Shown here: in pieces, positions 33,821 to 42,969 of the stretch | Layout: each line of letters begins with the position of its first letter | Numbering within the stretch: the first letter of the stretch is position 1 | Assembly: GCA_964654125.1 (NCBI GenBank) | Contig: CAZZGG010000001.1 | Span: 1 to 64,000, forward strand | Source of the DNA: JAAYBY01 sp964654125 | GTDB lineage: Bacteria; Bacillota; Clostridia; Saccharofermentanales; UBA5734 | DNA length: 64,000 bases | Reading direction: 5' to 3' | Made by a program: the position numbers and the translations under genes | Notes under the pieces: generated by a model | Told to the model about the DNA's origin: nothing | The model's input: the letters and a program-made list of their open reading frames with translations, nothing else | The model's database searches: none

Positions 33821-34542
33821 CAGCTGTGCTGCAAAATAAATTCCACTAAAGGGGCTGGATCAGGCAGGCCGTGCGGATGGTGGTCAGCACCCGGCTTGAT
33901 ATGCAGCTGCAGGGCTAAGCCGGCAGCCCTGTAGGCTTCCTCCAGCAGGCGGCCGTTTTCCACATAAGGTACCAGCTGGTCACTGTCACCGCTGACCATG
34001 ACGACCGGCAACTTGTGCCGGACCAGTTCCGGTAAAAGATGCAGGGGCATTTCTCGGTAGCAAATCAACTGGGACATGCTGGCCAGGCCTAAAGCAGCCA
34101 GGAGTTCTTTTTTGCCTTCAGCACCGTTTAAAGGTTGGGCCAAACCCAGGCCGAGTGGGCAGCTGAAGAAGTTAAGAACTGGTGCATCCAGATAAAGGCA
34201 GGAGACCAGTTCTGGATAATAAGTGGCCAGTTTGAGGGCGATCAGGCCACCACAGCTCATGCCAACCAGGACAGCAGGCTGGTTCAGGCCAAAATCTAAA
34301 GCAAGATAGCGCAAAAAAGCTGCCTGGCGGTCCAGGTCGGGCCTGGTAGCCCAACGATTGTTGTTCTGGACATAAGCCAGATGGAAACCGGCTTGTAGCA
34401 AGGCCAGTTCAGTCTCGGGAAAGGCTGCCCAGTACTCTGTCTTTAAAGCCAGGCAGCCATTGGCCCGCTGGGGCTGGACCAGAATGGCGGGTTTTCCCTG
34501 GAAAGAGAAGTCCAGCCGGGCAAAACCAAACCAGTCTGCCAT
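33817..34542 (-). CDS. alpha/beta hydrolase
   Basis: 241 residues. The nucleophile elbow is VGMSCGG with S96. An acid is likely in VSGDSDQLVPY and the His in GADHHPHGLPDP, the expected order for the catalytic triad. No signal peptide. Its start follows the metallo-hydrolase stop by 1 bp, so the two are co-transcribed. It resembles small esterase/dipeptidyl-type hydrolases; substrate unknown. Its stop overlaps the end of the kinase-methyltransferase gene. Confidence 0.85.
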   Translation of the reverse strand: MADWFGFARLDFSFQGKPAILVQPQRANGCLALKTEYWAAFPETELALLQAGFHLAYVQNNNRWATRPDLDRQAAFLRYLALDFGLNQPAVLVGMSCGGLIALKLATYYPELVSCLYLDAPVLNFFSCPLGLGLAQPLNGAEGKKELLAALGLASMSQLICYREMPLHLLPELVRHKLPVVMVSGDSDQLVPYVENGRLLEEAYRAAGLALQLHIKPGADHHPHGLPDPAPLVEFILQHSC

Positions 34543-34543
34543 C

Positions 34544-35371
34544 CTAAACCTCTAGTGAGCAGCCATCATAGGCGACTAAAAAGCCCAGCTCTTTGGCTAC
34601 AGGCACCAGTTCGTCGTGGATCAGGCCGCCATTATGGGAGAAGTGGTTCACAACAAAAGTCGTGTCGGCGTGGGCCAGGCCTTCAGCAACTAATCTAGCT
34701 TTGACCTCAGAGCAGGCGGCCAGGCCCATATGGCCGCGCCGGCCCGGCAGCTGGATGTTGGTGCAGTCGAGGCTGACCAGATCAAAACTCATTTTTTGGT
34801 CCGCCATATACTGCCAGGTCACATCAGGGAAGTAGCCAGTGTCATGGGCATAGAGCAGGCTGCGTCCACCCTTGCTGATGGTATAGATGACTGGCTCCGT
34901 GGTGGGGCCATGGTCCGCCTCTAAGGGAACAACTGCATATGCACCGGCAGTGAAAGGCTGGAAGGCCCTGATCAGCTGGCAGCTGGTCGGATCCTCTGCA
35001 TCTTGATTTTTTGTGACAATCGGCTCAATTTGTAAATAAGCAGGCACTGTGGCATAGATCACCAGGCCGTCCTTGGTCTGGCGATGGCCATAGACACCTG
35101 AACGCATGGCCAGATCCTTGGGGTAGAGATGGTCGCTGTGGCTGTGCGTGATCAGGCAGTGGGTGACAGACTTAAGATCAAGATCGCCGACTAACACATG
35201 ATGGTAGGTGTCCGGACCAAAATCAATCAGGAGGCGGTCGTCGATTACGGCCTGGGAGCGGGTCCTTATGTTAGGCCCACCAGCGGCCTTGGCCCGCCGG
35301 CAGTTATCACAATCACAAAAAAGACCAGGCCAGCCTTCGGCTGCAGCAGTACCTAAAAATTTGATTTGCAT
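34544..35371 (-). CDS. MBL-fold metallo-hydrolase, PhnP-like
   Basis: 275 residues. CDCDNCRRA at 19-27 resembles the structural zinc cysteines of PhnP. HSHSDH at 76-81 is the metallo-beta-lactamase-fold HxHxDH metal motif, and later ligands are in YAHDTGYF and VVNHFSH. PhnP cleaves cyclic phosphodiesters such as 5-phosphoribosyl 1,2-cyclic phosphate; relatives include PqqB-like and tRNase Z-like proteins. First gene of a two-gene unit with the alpha/beta hydrolase; divergent from a glycerophosphodiesterase, which hints at phosphodiester metabolism. Confidence 0.88.
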   Translation of the reverse strand: MQIKFLGTAAAEGWPGLFCDCDNCRRAKAAGGPNIRTRSQAVIDDRLLIDFGPDTYHHVLVGDLDLKSVTHCLITHSHSDHLYPKDLAMRSGVYGHRQTKDGLVIYATVPAYLQIEPIVTKNQDAEDPTSCQLIRAFQPFTAGAYAVVPLEADHGPTTEPVIYTISKGGRSLLYAHDTGYFPDVTWQYMADQKMSFDLVSLDCTNIQLPGRRGHMGLAACSEVKARLVAEGLAHADTTFVVNHFSHNGGLIHDELVPVAKELGFLVAYDGCSLEV

Positions 35372-35495
35372 AATAAGCCTCTTTCTAAACTGTTTTTCCT
35401 ATTGTCGCAAAAGGCCAGCCAGTCTGTCAAATTAAAAGAAAGCTCAACCATCCACCCAGATTCAGCTATAATCTAGGCGAAGGGGGAGAGGCAAA

Positions 35496-36203
35496 GTGAT
35501 CAATTACGCCCATCGGGGAGCAAGCAGCAGGGCACCGGAAAATACTTTTTCAGCCTTTTATCTGGCAGTGGAACTGGGTGCCAACGGTATCGAAACAGAT
35601 ATCCGCCAGACCAGGGACGGGGTACTAGTGCTCTTGCATGACCAGGACCTGACCAGGCTGGCAGGTCTAGACAGACAAGTCCAGACCATGACCTATGCTG
35701 ACCTGGCCCAGATTGACCTGGGCAGCCACAAGGGGCTGCGCTACAAAAATGAAAAAGTGGTCAGGCTGGCTGACTTTTCACGCTATTTTGCCGGCCGGCC
35801 CCTAGAGCTGGCCCTGGAGATCAAGCAGGCGGGTCTAGAAGAGGCAGTTCTGGACCTGCTGGTTGATTATCAGTGTCGTGATCAGGTGACCATCACCTCC
35901 TTTAATATGGACAGCCTGGTGCTGATCCGCCAGCTGGATGAAGCTGTCCGGTTGGGCTTTCTGACTGAGGCTATCACAGACAGCATTCTAGAGCGGCTGG
36001 CGGCAGCCCGGATCGGGCAGATCTGCCCTAAGGCAGCCCTGCTGACCAAGTCTGCTGTCCAGGCTGCCCGCAGTCAAGGGTTTTCGATCCGAGCCTGGGG
36101 TGTAAAAGACGAAGAACTGATGCGACATGCGGTCAGCTGCGCTGTTGATGGCATGACAATTGATTTTCCGGAACAGCTGGCCAATTACTTAAAGGGAGGC
36201 TAA
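35496..36203 (+). CDS. glycerophosphodiester phosphodiesterase
   Basis: 235 residues from GTG 35496, with GGGGGAGAGG upstream and a TATAAT at 35467-35472. The N-terminal AHRGASSRAPENT (H6, R7) and GIETDIR (Glu/Asp metal ligands), and LLHDQDLTR (second His), are the GDPD signature; a further Glu is in ALEIKQ. It hydrolyses glycerophosphodiesters to glycerol-3-phosphate and an alcohol. No signal peptide, so cytoplasmic like UgpQ. Followed 3 bp later by an amidohydrolase. Confidence 0.92.
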   Translation: MINYAHRGASSRAPENTFSAFYLAVELGANGIETDIRQTRDGVLVLLHDQDLTRLAGLDRQVQTMTYADLAQIDLGSHKGLRYKNEKVVRLADFSRYFAGRPLELALEIKQAGLEEAVLDLLVDYQCRDQVTITSFNMDSLVLIRQLDEAVRLGFLTEAITDSILERLAAARIGQICPKAALLTKSAVQAARSQGFSIRAWGVKDEELMRHAVSCAVDGMTIDFPEQLANYLKGG

Positions 36204-36206
36204 CCC

Positions 36207-37517
36207 ATGGCAAAGATGAGTAGCGCTAACTATAGTGAGCTGAGAAACTATCTGGACAAGCTGCCTGTGATCGAAACACATGAACATTACACAGGTGCCA
36301 CAGGGCCCGTGGAGGATGTCCTGGCATTTTTAGTGGAAAACTACTACTTTTCTGATCTGCTCTCGGCTGGTTTTGGCCAGGAAGCAGAGTTGGACGCACT
36401 GACTGATAAAACTAAGCTGGAACTGGCTGACAGGTTTAACCTTTTTAGGCAGATCTGGCAAAAGAGCCGTTTTACGGCCTATGCCCAGGGCCTGGCCCGG
36501 GGTCTTTTGACCTGCTGGGACAGGCAGGTACCGCAAAATCTCACTGAGTTGGCCGAACTGGCCAATCTACTGCAAAAGCGTGATGAAGCCACCTTCACCA
36601 AGCAGATGGAAAAGCAGCAGATCAAGGCCATGGTGGTGGATATATTTGATCTGGAACCCTACTTAAACGGACAGATTAAAGATTATAGCGCCTACTGCCG
36701 CTTTGCTTTCCCACTGCCGGCCTACCATGACATCAGGTCCAAGAGCGATATTATGCGGCTGGAGCCTTATCTGGCCAGGCCGATCAGGACCTTGGCTGAT
36801 TATTTAGAGGCCTTTGCCGGGCTCTGGCACAAGGCGCTTGATTTTGGCATTGTAGCTGTCAAAGACCAGTCGGCCTATCGGCGCAGCCTGGCTTATAAAA
36901 ACCCCGCCCAGGCTGAGGCAGAAAATGTGTTTAACCAGATCATCAGCCAGCCGCGCCAGGTCTTTGCCACAGAGCAGCTCCAGATCCTGGATGATTATCT
37001 CTTCCAGGCCTTTATGCGTCTGGCTGGGCAGGCGGATATCCCCGTCCAGCTCCATACCGGCCATATGGCCGGGATCAGGAACGAGATTAGTAAGACCAAT
37101 GCAGTCCAGCTGATTCCTTTGCTGGAGCTGCACCAGGATGTCCGCTTTGGCCTTTTCCATGGCAACTGGCCTTATCTGGATGAGTATCTTTTCCTGGGTA
37201 AGAACTATCCTAATGTCTGGCTGGATCTTTGCTGGGTCCAGCAGATCGACCCACTCTATAGCATTCAGCTGATGAAAAGGGCGGTCATGACAGTACCGCA
37301 TAGTAAAATCCTGGCCTTTGGCGGTGACACCAGCCAGATCGAATGGGCGGTTGGCTATTTAGAACTGGCCCGGGATAATGTGGCCCGGGCTCTGTCTGAC
37401 CTGGTTGATGAAAACTGGCTGGATCTGGCAGAGGCCAAGCAGGTTGCAGTTGACTGGTTTTATAATAATGCTAATGAGTTTTTCCGCTTGGGACTGCCGC
37501 CTTTTAGATCAGGCTGA
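36207..37517 (+). CDS. amidohydrolase-family protein (PF04909-like)
   Basis: 436 residues. H25 and H27 in VIETHEHYTG are the first metal pair, QLHTGHM at about 287-293 supplies a later His, FHGNWP another, and LAFGGDTSQ near 378 the C-terminal Asp of the barrel. The family includes uronate-isomerase-like and decarboxylase-like enzymes as well as hydrolases, so the reaction is uncertain. Homologues of this length often lie in sugar-acid clusters. Operon with the phosphodiesterase; the stop overlaps the convergent HAD gene by 14 bp. Confidence 0.8.
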   Translation: MAKMSSANYSELRNYLDKLPVIETHEHYTGATGPVEDVLAFLVENYYFSDLLSAGFGQEAELDALTDKTKLELADRFNLFRQIWQKSRFTAYAQGLARGLLTCWDRQVPQNLTELAELANLLQKRDEATFTKQMEKQQIKAMVVDIFDLEPYLNGQIKDYSAYCRFAFPLPAYHDIRSKSDIMRLEPYLARPIRTLADYLEAFAGLWHKALDFGIVAVKDQSAYRRSLAYKNPAQAEAENVFNQIISQPRQVFATEQLQILDDYLFQAFMRLAGQADIPVQLHTGHMAGIRNEISKTNAVQLIPLLELHQDVRFGLFHGNWPYLDEYLFLGKNYPNVWLDLCWVQQIDPLYSIQLMKRAVMTVPHSKILAFGGDTSQIEWAVGYLELARDNVARALSDLVDENWLDLAEAKQVAVDWFYNNANEFFRLGLPPFRSG

Positions 37518-38232
37518 GGCAGTCCACATCCAGCTGGTAGGTGACATCCTTGCGTTCAACAATGATGTTGATTTTAGCCCGTAGCTGCGCATCAGCCAGG
37601 ATCTGCCTGATCAGTTCCCGGGTGGGATTAACAGCGTGAGGCTGGCCGACCAGCTGGAACATGGCCAGATCGCCGGATGTGTCGCCATAGGCAGAACAGG
37701 CAGCCAGATCAAGCTGGTGTTTTGCGGCCATGGCCAAGATGGCCTGGTGCTTGCTGGCAGAATTCCACATCGGGTGAATGACCCCGCTATAGGTTCCGTC
37801 CGGACCGATTTCGTAGATAGTGCCGCGATAGTCATCCATCTGGTATTTGCTGGCCATTTCCCGCACCAACTCAACTGGTGAGCCGGAGATGGCAATGATG
37901 AGCTGGCCCTGGGCCCGGTGCCACTTGATGCGGTCACGGGTGTAGGTATAGACTCGCTCATAGGCCTGCTCAACCACCTGGCGGGCTATATGGGCAATCA
38001 GGTAGGCATCAGTATTTTGTACTGTAGCAAGATAAATGTCGACCATCTTTTGCAGGTACTGATCATAGTCACCCACCCGGCGGCTCCAGCTGGTAAAAGC
38101 TGGCTTGACTTCCAGATGCCACTTGCTCTCATCGATCAGCTCATATTTGACCATCTTGCGAAACATTTCAGTGATCAAACCTTCGCGTGTGATGGTGCCA
38201 TCAACATCAAAAAAAGCTGCACTTTTTTGCAT
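37504..38232 (-). CDS. HAD-superfamily IB hydrolase (phosphoserine-phosphatase-like)
   Basis: 242 residues. DVDGT with nucleophile D9 and D11 is at 9-13, the Ser of motif II in ISGSPVELV, and motif IV AYGDTSGDLAMF near 200. The helical cap between motifs I and II fits subclass IB. It is probably a phosphatase for a small phosphorylated metabolite. Last gene of the minus-strand unit that runs from the ABC permease at 41797. Confidence 0.9.
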   Translation of the reverse strand: MQKSAAFFDVDGTITREGLITEMFRKMVKYELIDESKWHLEVKPAFTSWSRRVGDYDQYLQKMVDIYLATVQNTDAYLIAHIARQVVEQAYERVYTYTRDRIKWHRAQGQLIIAISGSPVELVREMASKYQMDDYRGTIYEIGPDGTYSGVIHPMWNSASKHQAILAMAAKHQLDLAACSAYGDTSGDLAMFQLVGQPHAVNPTRELIRQILADAQLRAKINIIVERKDVTYQLDVDCLSLI

Positions 38233-38323
38233 GAGTTTACTTCCTTTCCCAGCCAGGTAGATAATCTAGCTTATAATTGGCGGCCTTTTACAAGGAAAAC
38301 TTCAGGTGCAATCATCTGCGTGA

Positions 38324-39313
38324 TCATCTGTTTGTTGATTTACTTTCTTGATAATAGCCTTTGATCAGCTGGTCCATGACCCAGCTGGTGCGGGCAGCGC
38401 TGCTGCCTGTGCTGGGACACTGGCCTTGGCCGCCCAGTTCATCGACGATAGTCTGGATCAGGGGCTGCTGGATATGGAGTGGATTTTTCAGGGAATATTC
38501 TGTCCTGCCGGTTTTTGTTTGCAGCAGGACCGGTTCATCAGCAAAGGTGGAAAAAGTAATCTTGCCCGCGCTGCCGATGATCTCGTTTTCGTCCAAATCA
38601 AAACCGGCTGTAAAGCACCATTGGCCAGTGCCGTGCACCCCTTGGGGAAAGAGGAAATGGGCGCTGACCATGTCTTCGGCCGGATAAAGACCGGCCTGAT
38701 TAGTGGCTAGTCCACTGACTTGACTGATGGGGCCGAGCAAAAAATCCAGGATATCTAGGGTGTGGCTGCCCACATCCAGCAGGAGACCGCCACCGGCTAG
38801 CTGGGGCTGGACCCGCCAGGGTAGCTCGGCCTCTATCTTGAGAGTCTGGCGGTAGTAACGGCAGGTCACAGCCCGGACCTGGCCGATCGCGCCTTTTTCG
38901 AGCAGCTGTTTGATCTTTAAAAAACGAGGCAGGGCCCGCCTGTAGTAGGCCACAAAAAGAGGCACGCCTTCTTCCTGGCAGACCCTGATCATCTCCTGGC
39001 ACTGGGCAAAATCAAGGGCCATGGGTTTTTCCACATAGACCGGCTTTTTAGCCCGGGCAGCCAGCAGGGTGTATTCCATATGCGCGGCTGGCGGCGTGGC
39101 TATATAGACAGCATTGACCTGTGGATCATTGATCAGGTCCTGGGCCGAATCATACCAGGCCGGCACACTATGACGGCGGGCATAGTCCTGGGCCAGGTCA
39201 GCCCGGCGCCGCATCACAGCCAGCAGGCTGGAATTATTTGCCCTTTGCAAGGCAGGACCGCTTTTTACTTCAGTCACATCACCACAACCGATAATTCCCC
39301 AACGAACCTGCAT
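38324..39313 (-). CDS. Gfo/Idh/MocA family oxidoreductase
   Basis: 329 residues from ATG 39313, set by AAGGAGG upstream; the frame extends six codons further. The NAD(P) loop is WGIIGCGDVTEVKSGP, the EKP motif VYVEKPMALD at about 93-102, and the substrate-domain motif GGGLLLDVGSHTLDILDFL. It resembles 1,5-anhydrofructose-reductase-like members. It follows the sialidase-like gene by 17 bp, so oxidation or reduction of a sugar released by that enzyme is plausible. Confidence 0.92.
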   Translation of the reverse strand: MQVRWGIIGCGDVTEVKSGPALQRANNSSLLAVMRRRADLAQDYARRHSVPAWYDSAQDLINDPQVNAVYIATPPAAHMEYTLLAARAKKPVYVEKPMALDFAQCQEMIRVCQEEGVPLFVAYYRRALPRFLKIKQLLEKGAIGQVRAVTCRYYRQTLKIEAELPWRVQPQLAGGGLLLDVGSHTLDILDFLLGPISQVSGLATNQAGLYPAEDMVSAHFLFPQGVHGTGQWCFTAGFDLDENEIIGSAGKITFSTFADEPVLLQTKTGRTEYSLKNPLHIQQPLIQTIVDELGGQGQCPSTGSSAARTSWVMDQLIKGYYQESKSTNR

Positions 39314-39330
39314 CTTGATTTCCTCCTTCA

Positions 39331-40299
39331 TTAGCCTGGTGGCGCTAAAACAGCCAGATGGATGGCACCGCTGCCATAACGGTCACGGTCATATATGATA
39401 AATATGCGGCCATCGTCGGCCTGGACAGCATCAGGGTAGGAAACCAGATCTCTTGTTTCAAACTGACAGAGCTTGCTAAAACTCTTGTCATCTGTGCTAA
39501 GCCAGGCGCCCAGACCCTGGCGCTGATCCGGCTTATCGGTGTTGATCAGGAGCAGCTGGCCTGAATTCAGCCGGCCTAGAAAAAAACGGCTGCCGGGATT
39601 GACGATGCCGCTGGGAGACCCTTCTGTCCAGGTCAGGCCTTTGTCAGAGGAAAAGCTCTGCCAGATCTGGCCTGACCCTGTCCTGATCATCATCCAGAGC
39701 ACACCATCGCGGCGCTGGACGACCATGTTCTCCAAAGCCCAGGCCGGGGCCTGTACTGCACCATGTAAGGTCCAGCTCTGGCCCTGGTCCCGGGAAATGG
39801 CCACGCCTTGGACCGCATCCTGGACAAACCAGCCTGCCTCAGGTAGTTTGTCAGACCAGGAGACAGGTAAAAGCCAGCTTTGGTTATCTAAAATGATTGG
39901 TTTATTGAGCCGCACAGTAAAGGCGGCTGGCAGCTTGATCTGGACCGGGCTGGACCAGACTGCTTCATCTTTTAGCTCAGCCTTACAGTAATAGATGGCA
40001 AAGGTATTTGTAGTTAGGTTGGCTGTGTTGTAGATCAGCCAAAGCTGGTCAGCGGGATCTAGCCAGAGGCAAGGATCGTAGGCCCTGGTCGCACCAGGCA
40101 GATCAATGACGCAGCTGGGCTGGCTCCATGTTTGGCCGCTATCTGAGCTCTGGCAGAACCAGATGCTGTTAGCCGGGTCCGGCTCACGCGGACCGCCGCT
40201 GTAAAAGGCGCACCAGAGCCTGCCATCCGCTGTTCTGGCAATACTGGGAATTCCCTGCCAGGTTCGCTCCTGCTTGGTGGAGACAAGATAGGTTTGCAT
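39331..40299 (-). CDS. sialidase-like BNR/Asp-box beta-propeller protein
   Basis: 322 residues. Three Asp-boxes: SSDSGQTW (about 50-57), SRDQGQSW (about 163-170) and SSDKGLTW (about 216-223). WQGIPSIART near the N-terminus resembles the FRIP motif of sialidases. No signal peptide, so cytoplasmic. The fold hydrolyses sialosides, but many members are non-sialidase glycosidases or lyases, so the exact reaction is unproven. Co-transcribed with a polar-amino-acid-type ABC transporter upstream and Gfo/Idh downstream. Its C-terminal half is distantly similar in plan to the propeller in the fusion at 56445. Confidence 0.82.
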   Translation of the reverse strand: MQTYLVSTKQERTWQGIPSIARTADGRLWCAFYSGGPREPDPANSIWFCQSSDSGQTWSQPSCVIDLPGATRAYDPCLWLDPADQLWLIYNTANLTTNTFAIYYCKAELKDEAVWSSPVQIKLPAAFTVRLNKPIILDNQSWLLPVSWSDKLPEAGWFVQDAVQGVAISRDQGQSWTLHGAVQAPAWALENMVVQRRDGVLWMMIRTGSGQIWQSFSSDKGLTWTEGSPSGIVNPGSRFFLGRLNSGQLLLINTDKPDQRQGLGAWLSTDDKSFSKLCQFETRDLVSYPDAVQADDGRIFIIYDRDRYGSGAIHLAVLAPPG

Positions 40300-40310
40300 G
40301 ATTTGATACC

Positions 40311-41075
40311 TCAGCTTTGTGAATATCTTTCCAAAAATCTCTTGGTCCTGTCCTGTTCCGGCCGGCCCAGGACTGCTTCAGCTGTGCCTTCTTCCACCAC
40401 CAAACCATCGTCCATGAAATAAACCTTGTCAGCCACCTGGCGGGCAAACTGCATTTCATGGGTGACAATGACCATGGTCATGTTTTCTTCAGTCAGGCCC
40501 CGGATGACCTTGAGCACCTCACCGGTCAGTTCCGGATCAAGGGCAGAGGTCGGTTCATCAAAAAAGAGCACCTCGGGCTTTAAGGCCAGAGCTCGGACAA
40601 TGGAAACCCTTTGCTGCTGGCCGCCAGAGAGCTGATAGGGATAGTTATCCGCCTTGTCAATTAGGCCCATCTTGTCTAACAGCGCCCGCGCCTCACTGAT
40701 AGCCTGATCACGGGGCTGTTTTTGGACTGTGATCATAGCATCAGTCACATTCTTCAGGACTGAATAGTGGGGGAAGAGATTAAAGTTTTGAAAAACCAGG
40801 CCAAAATAGCCGCGGATCTTTTTCATGGTCAGGCTGTCGCAGTAGATCGCCTGGCCGTCCGGGTCTGATTTGGCAGCATATTCATCCATATACTTGATCT
40901 CACCGCAGTCGATTTTCTCCAGCATGGTTGCGCAGCGCAACAAGGTCGACTTGCCTGAGCCAGAAGGGCCAATAATGGCAACAACCTCGCCCTTGGCCAC
41001 AGTCACTGTGATACCTTTAAGCACTTCCAGTGTGTCAAAACATTTTTTGATATTATTTAGTTCCAGTACATTCAT
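40311..41075 (-). CDS. polar amino acid ABC transporter ATP-binding protein
   Basis: 254 residues. Walker A GPSGSGKST at about 36-44, Q-loop in VFQNFNLFPH, signature LSGGQQQR and Walker B VLFFDEPTSALD. The insertion around residues 60-80 and the FNLFPH motif are typical of the GlnQ/HisP family. It powers the permease encoded 15 bp upstream. A binding protein is not in the unit; candidates are the lipoproteins at 44214 and 63251. Confidence 0.94.
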   Translation of the reverse strand: MNVLELNNIKKCFDTLEVLKGITVTVAKGEVVAIIGPSGSGKSTLLRCATMLEKIDCGEIKYMDEYAAKSDPDGQAIYCDSLTMKKIRGYFGLVFQNFNLFPHYSVLKNVTDAMITVQKQPRDQAISEARALLDKMGLIDKADNYPYQLSGGQQQRVSIVRALALKPEVLFFDEPTSALDPELTGEVLKVIRGLTEENMTMVIVTHEMQFARQVADKVYFMDDGLVVEEGTAEAVLGRPEQDRTKRFLERYSQS

Positions 41076-41089
41076 ATTTATCCAACTTT

Positions 41090-41797
41090 CTAACGGAAAT
41101 AATTGAGCCCTTTTTCGGCACGCTCCATCAGCCAGGCCATGACAAAGTTAAAGATATAGTAGAAAATGCCGGCCACAATGAAGGGCACTAGAGTTGCCTG
41201 GGAGGAGGCAATCTTGCGGGCCATGGTGAACATCTCTGAATAAGAGATGGCAAAGGCCAGGGAGGTGTCCTTGACCAGAGTGATAACTTCATTGGTGATC
41301 GAAGGCAGGATCCTTTTGATGACCTGGGGCAGGATGATCTTAAAAAAAGTCTGGCCCTTGGTGTAACCCAGCACAGAAGCGGCCTCATACTGGCCGACCG
41401 ACATTGATTCGATACCTGAACGGTAGATCTCGGCAAAATAAGCAGCGTAATTCAGCACAAAACCAATGATGACCGCATAAAAGCGGTAGTTTTGCCCGAG
41501 GGTTATACCAAAGATCAGGTTGGGTCCGAAATAGACCACCATCAGCTGCAGGATCAAAGGTGTGCCCCGCATCAGGGAGATGTAAAGCTTGATCAGCAGC
41601 TGGATGGGTTTAAGTTGGCTCAGCCAGCGGCTCAGCCAACCCTTGGGAGTCAAACCGGCCAGAGGAGCCCACTGCGACATGCGGCCGAAAGAGACCAGTA
41701 GTCCCAGCGGCAGTGAACCGATCAGGGTCAGGGCGAAGATCAAAATTGAACGTAAAAGCCCGCTGCCCAACTGTATAATAATTGTTTCCAGTGTCAT
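41090..41797 (-). CDS. polar amino acid ABC transporter permease
   Basis: 235 residues from ATG 41797, with GGGAG upstream. Five membrane helices. The N-terminal GSGLLRSILIFALTLIGSLPLGLL and the EAA loop YEAASVLGYTKGQTFFKIILPQ are characteristic of HisM/GlnP-type permeases. It probably works as a homodimer with the ATPase downstream. First gene of a five-gene minus-strand unit that also encodes a sialidase-like protein, Gfo/Idh and HAD, an unusual combination for an amino-acid transporter. Confidence 0.93.
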   Translation of the reverse strand: MTLETIIIQLGSGLLRSILIFALTLIGSLPLGLLVSFGRMSQWAPLAGLTPKGWLSRWLSQLKPIQLLIKLYISLMRGTPLILQLMVVYFGPNLIFGITLGQNYRFYAVIIGFVLNYAAYFAEIYRSGIESMSVGQYEAASVLGYTKGQTFFKIILPQVIKRILPSITNEVITLVKDTSLAFAISYSEMFTMARKIASSQATLVPFIVAGIFYYIFNFVMAWLMERAEKGLNYFR

Positions 41798-41845
41798 AAA
41801 AAAGCTCCCGCCTTGCAAAATCATCTAGTCATTTACCAGTTTATC

Positions 41846-41854
41846 ATTATAGCA
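41846..41854 (-). promoter_or_regulatory. extended -10 promoter of the permease-ATPase-sialidase unit
   Basis: Minus strand TGC-TATAAT (TATAAT at 41846-41851). No clear -35, consistent with extended -10 recognition. Start point about 40-45 bp before the permease ATG. Confidence 0.45.
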
Positions 41855-41956
41855 GAAGAAAGCGAATCCAGCTGAAAACAAATAATCAGCCGCATGTTAC
41901 ACCAGCTTTGCCAAAATCCGCTATAGTAGAGACAATACTCAAGTAAGAGGCAACTT

Positions 41957-42865
41957 ATGGCAAAAAACAAAACAAAATTACTGACGCGCTCCTACCTGCT
42001 AGTACCCCTGGCCTTATTTTGCGCGCTCTTATGGGGCAGCGCCTTTCCCGGCATCAAAATTGGTTATGAGCTCTTTTTTGTGGCTGGTAGTTATGAAAAA
42101 ATAATGTTTGCCGGAATCAGGTTCTTGCTCGCTGCAATTCTCATATTTGCTTTTTCGCTGCTCAGTAAAAGAAAACTAATACTTACTAAAAAGAGCCTGA
42201 TGCGCCTGCTGGCCCTGGGCCTGATCCAGACCAGCCTGCAGTACATCCTTTTTTACATTGGCCTGTCCAACACCTCCGGGACTAAAGCTTCTATCCTATC
42301 TGCCACCAATACTTTATTTTCAGTCCTGCTGGTCCATTTCTTTTCTAGCGAAGACAGGTTAAGCCTGAAAAAAATACTAGGCCTGATCCTAGGTTTTTCC
42401 GGTGTCATCATTGTCAACCTAAGCGGTTCTGGCCTGGGCGCAGGTTTTACCTTTGCGGGCGACGGTTTTATCATTCTTTCTAGCCTTTTAGGGGCCCTAG
42501 GCGGCATCTACACCAAAAAGCTGACTGAGGAGCTGGATGCCTTTATAATATCCGGCTACCAATTGCTGCTGGGCTCGCTCTTTTTAATTGGAGCTGGTTT
42601 TCTAGGTGGGGGTTACCAGCTGGTTTTCAGTCCCACTGGTCTGGCCCTGCTTTTTTATCTGAGCCTGGTCTCCGCCCTGGCTTTTTCGATCTGGTCTGTC
42701 TTGCTAAAATACAACCAGGTCAGTGAGGTGACAATTTTTAAGTTTACGATTCCCTTGTTCGGTGTGCTTTTATCCTACATTCTGTTAGGTGAAAGGCTGA
42801 TGGGAGCAAATGTGCTGCTGGCCATAGTTTTGGTGTCTTTGTCTGTGATATTAATCAGCAGATGA
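41957..42865 (+). CDS. DMT-superfamily transporter (EamA)
   Basis: 302 residues with ten predicted membrane helices in two repeated EamA halves. The first starts LFCALLWGSAFPGIKIGYELF, a typical RhaT/EamA opening. FYIGLSNTSGTKASIL and GGIYTKKL are typical loop motifs. Members export amino acids or metabolites by drug/metabolite transport. Single gene with AAGAGG upstream; no clear partner. Confidence 0.92.
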   Translation: MAKNKTKLLTRSYLLVPLALFCALLWGSAFPGIKIGYELFFVAGSYEKIMFAGIRFLLAAILIFAFSLLSKRKLILTKKSLMRLLALGLIQTSLQYILFYIGLSNTSGTKASILSATNTLFSVLLVHFFSSEDRLSLKKILGLILGFSGVIIVNLSGSGLGAGFTFAGDGFIILSSLLGALGGIYTKKLTEELDAFIISGYQLLLGSLFLIGAGFLGGGYQLVFSPTGLALLFYLSLVSALAFSIWSVLLKYNQVSEVTIFKFTIPLFGVLLSYILLGERLMGANVLLAIVLVSLSVILISR

Positions 42866-42969
42866 GACCTGGCCTTGGTGTATTGCTTAAGCTTGCCCCA
42901 GGGCAAAAAAACAGCTAATCTTGGAACAGTACAAGAGAGACATCCAACAGCTGACTAGGAGGACCATTT

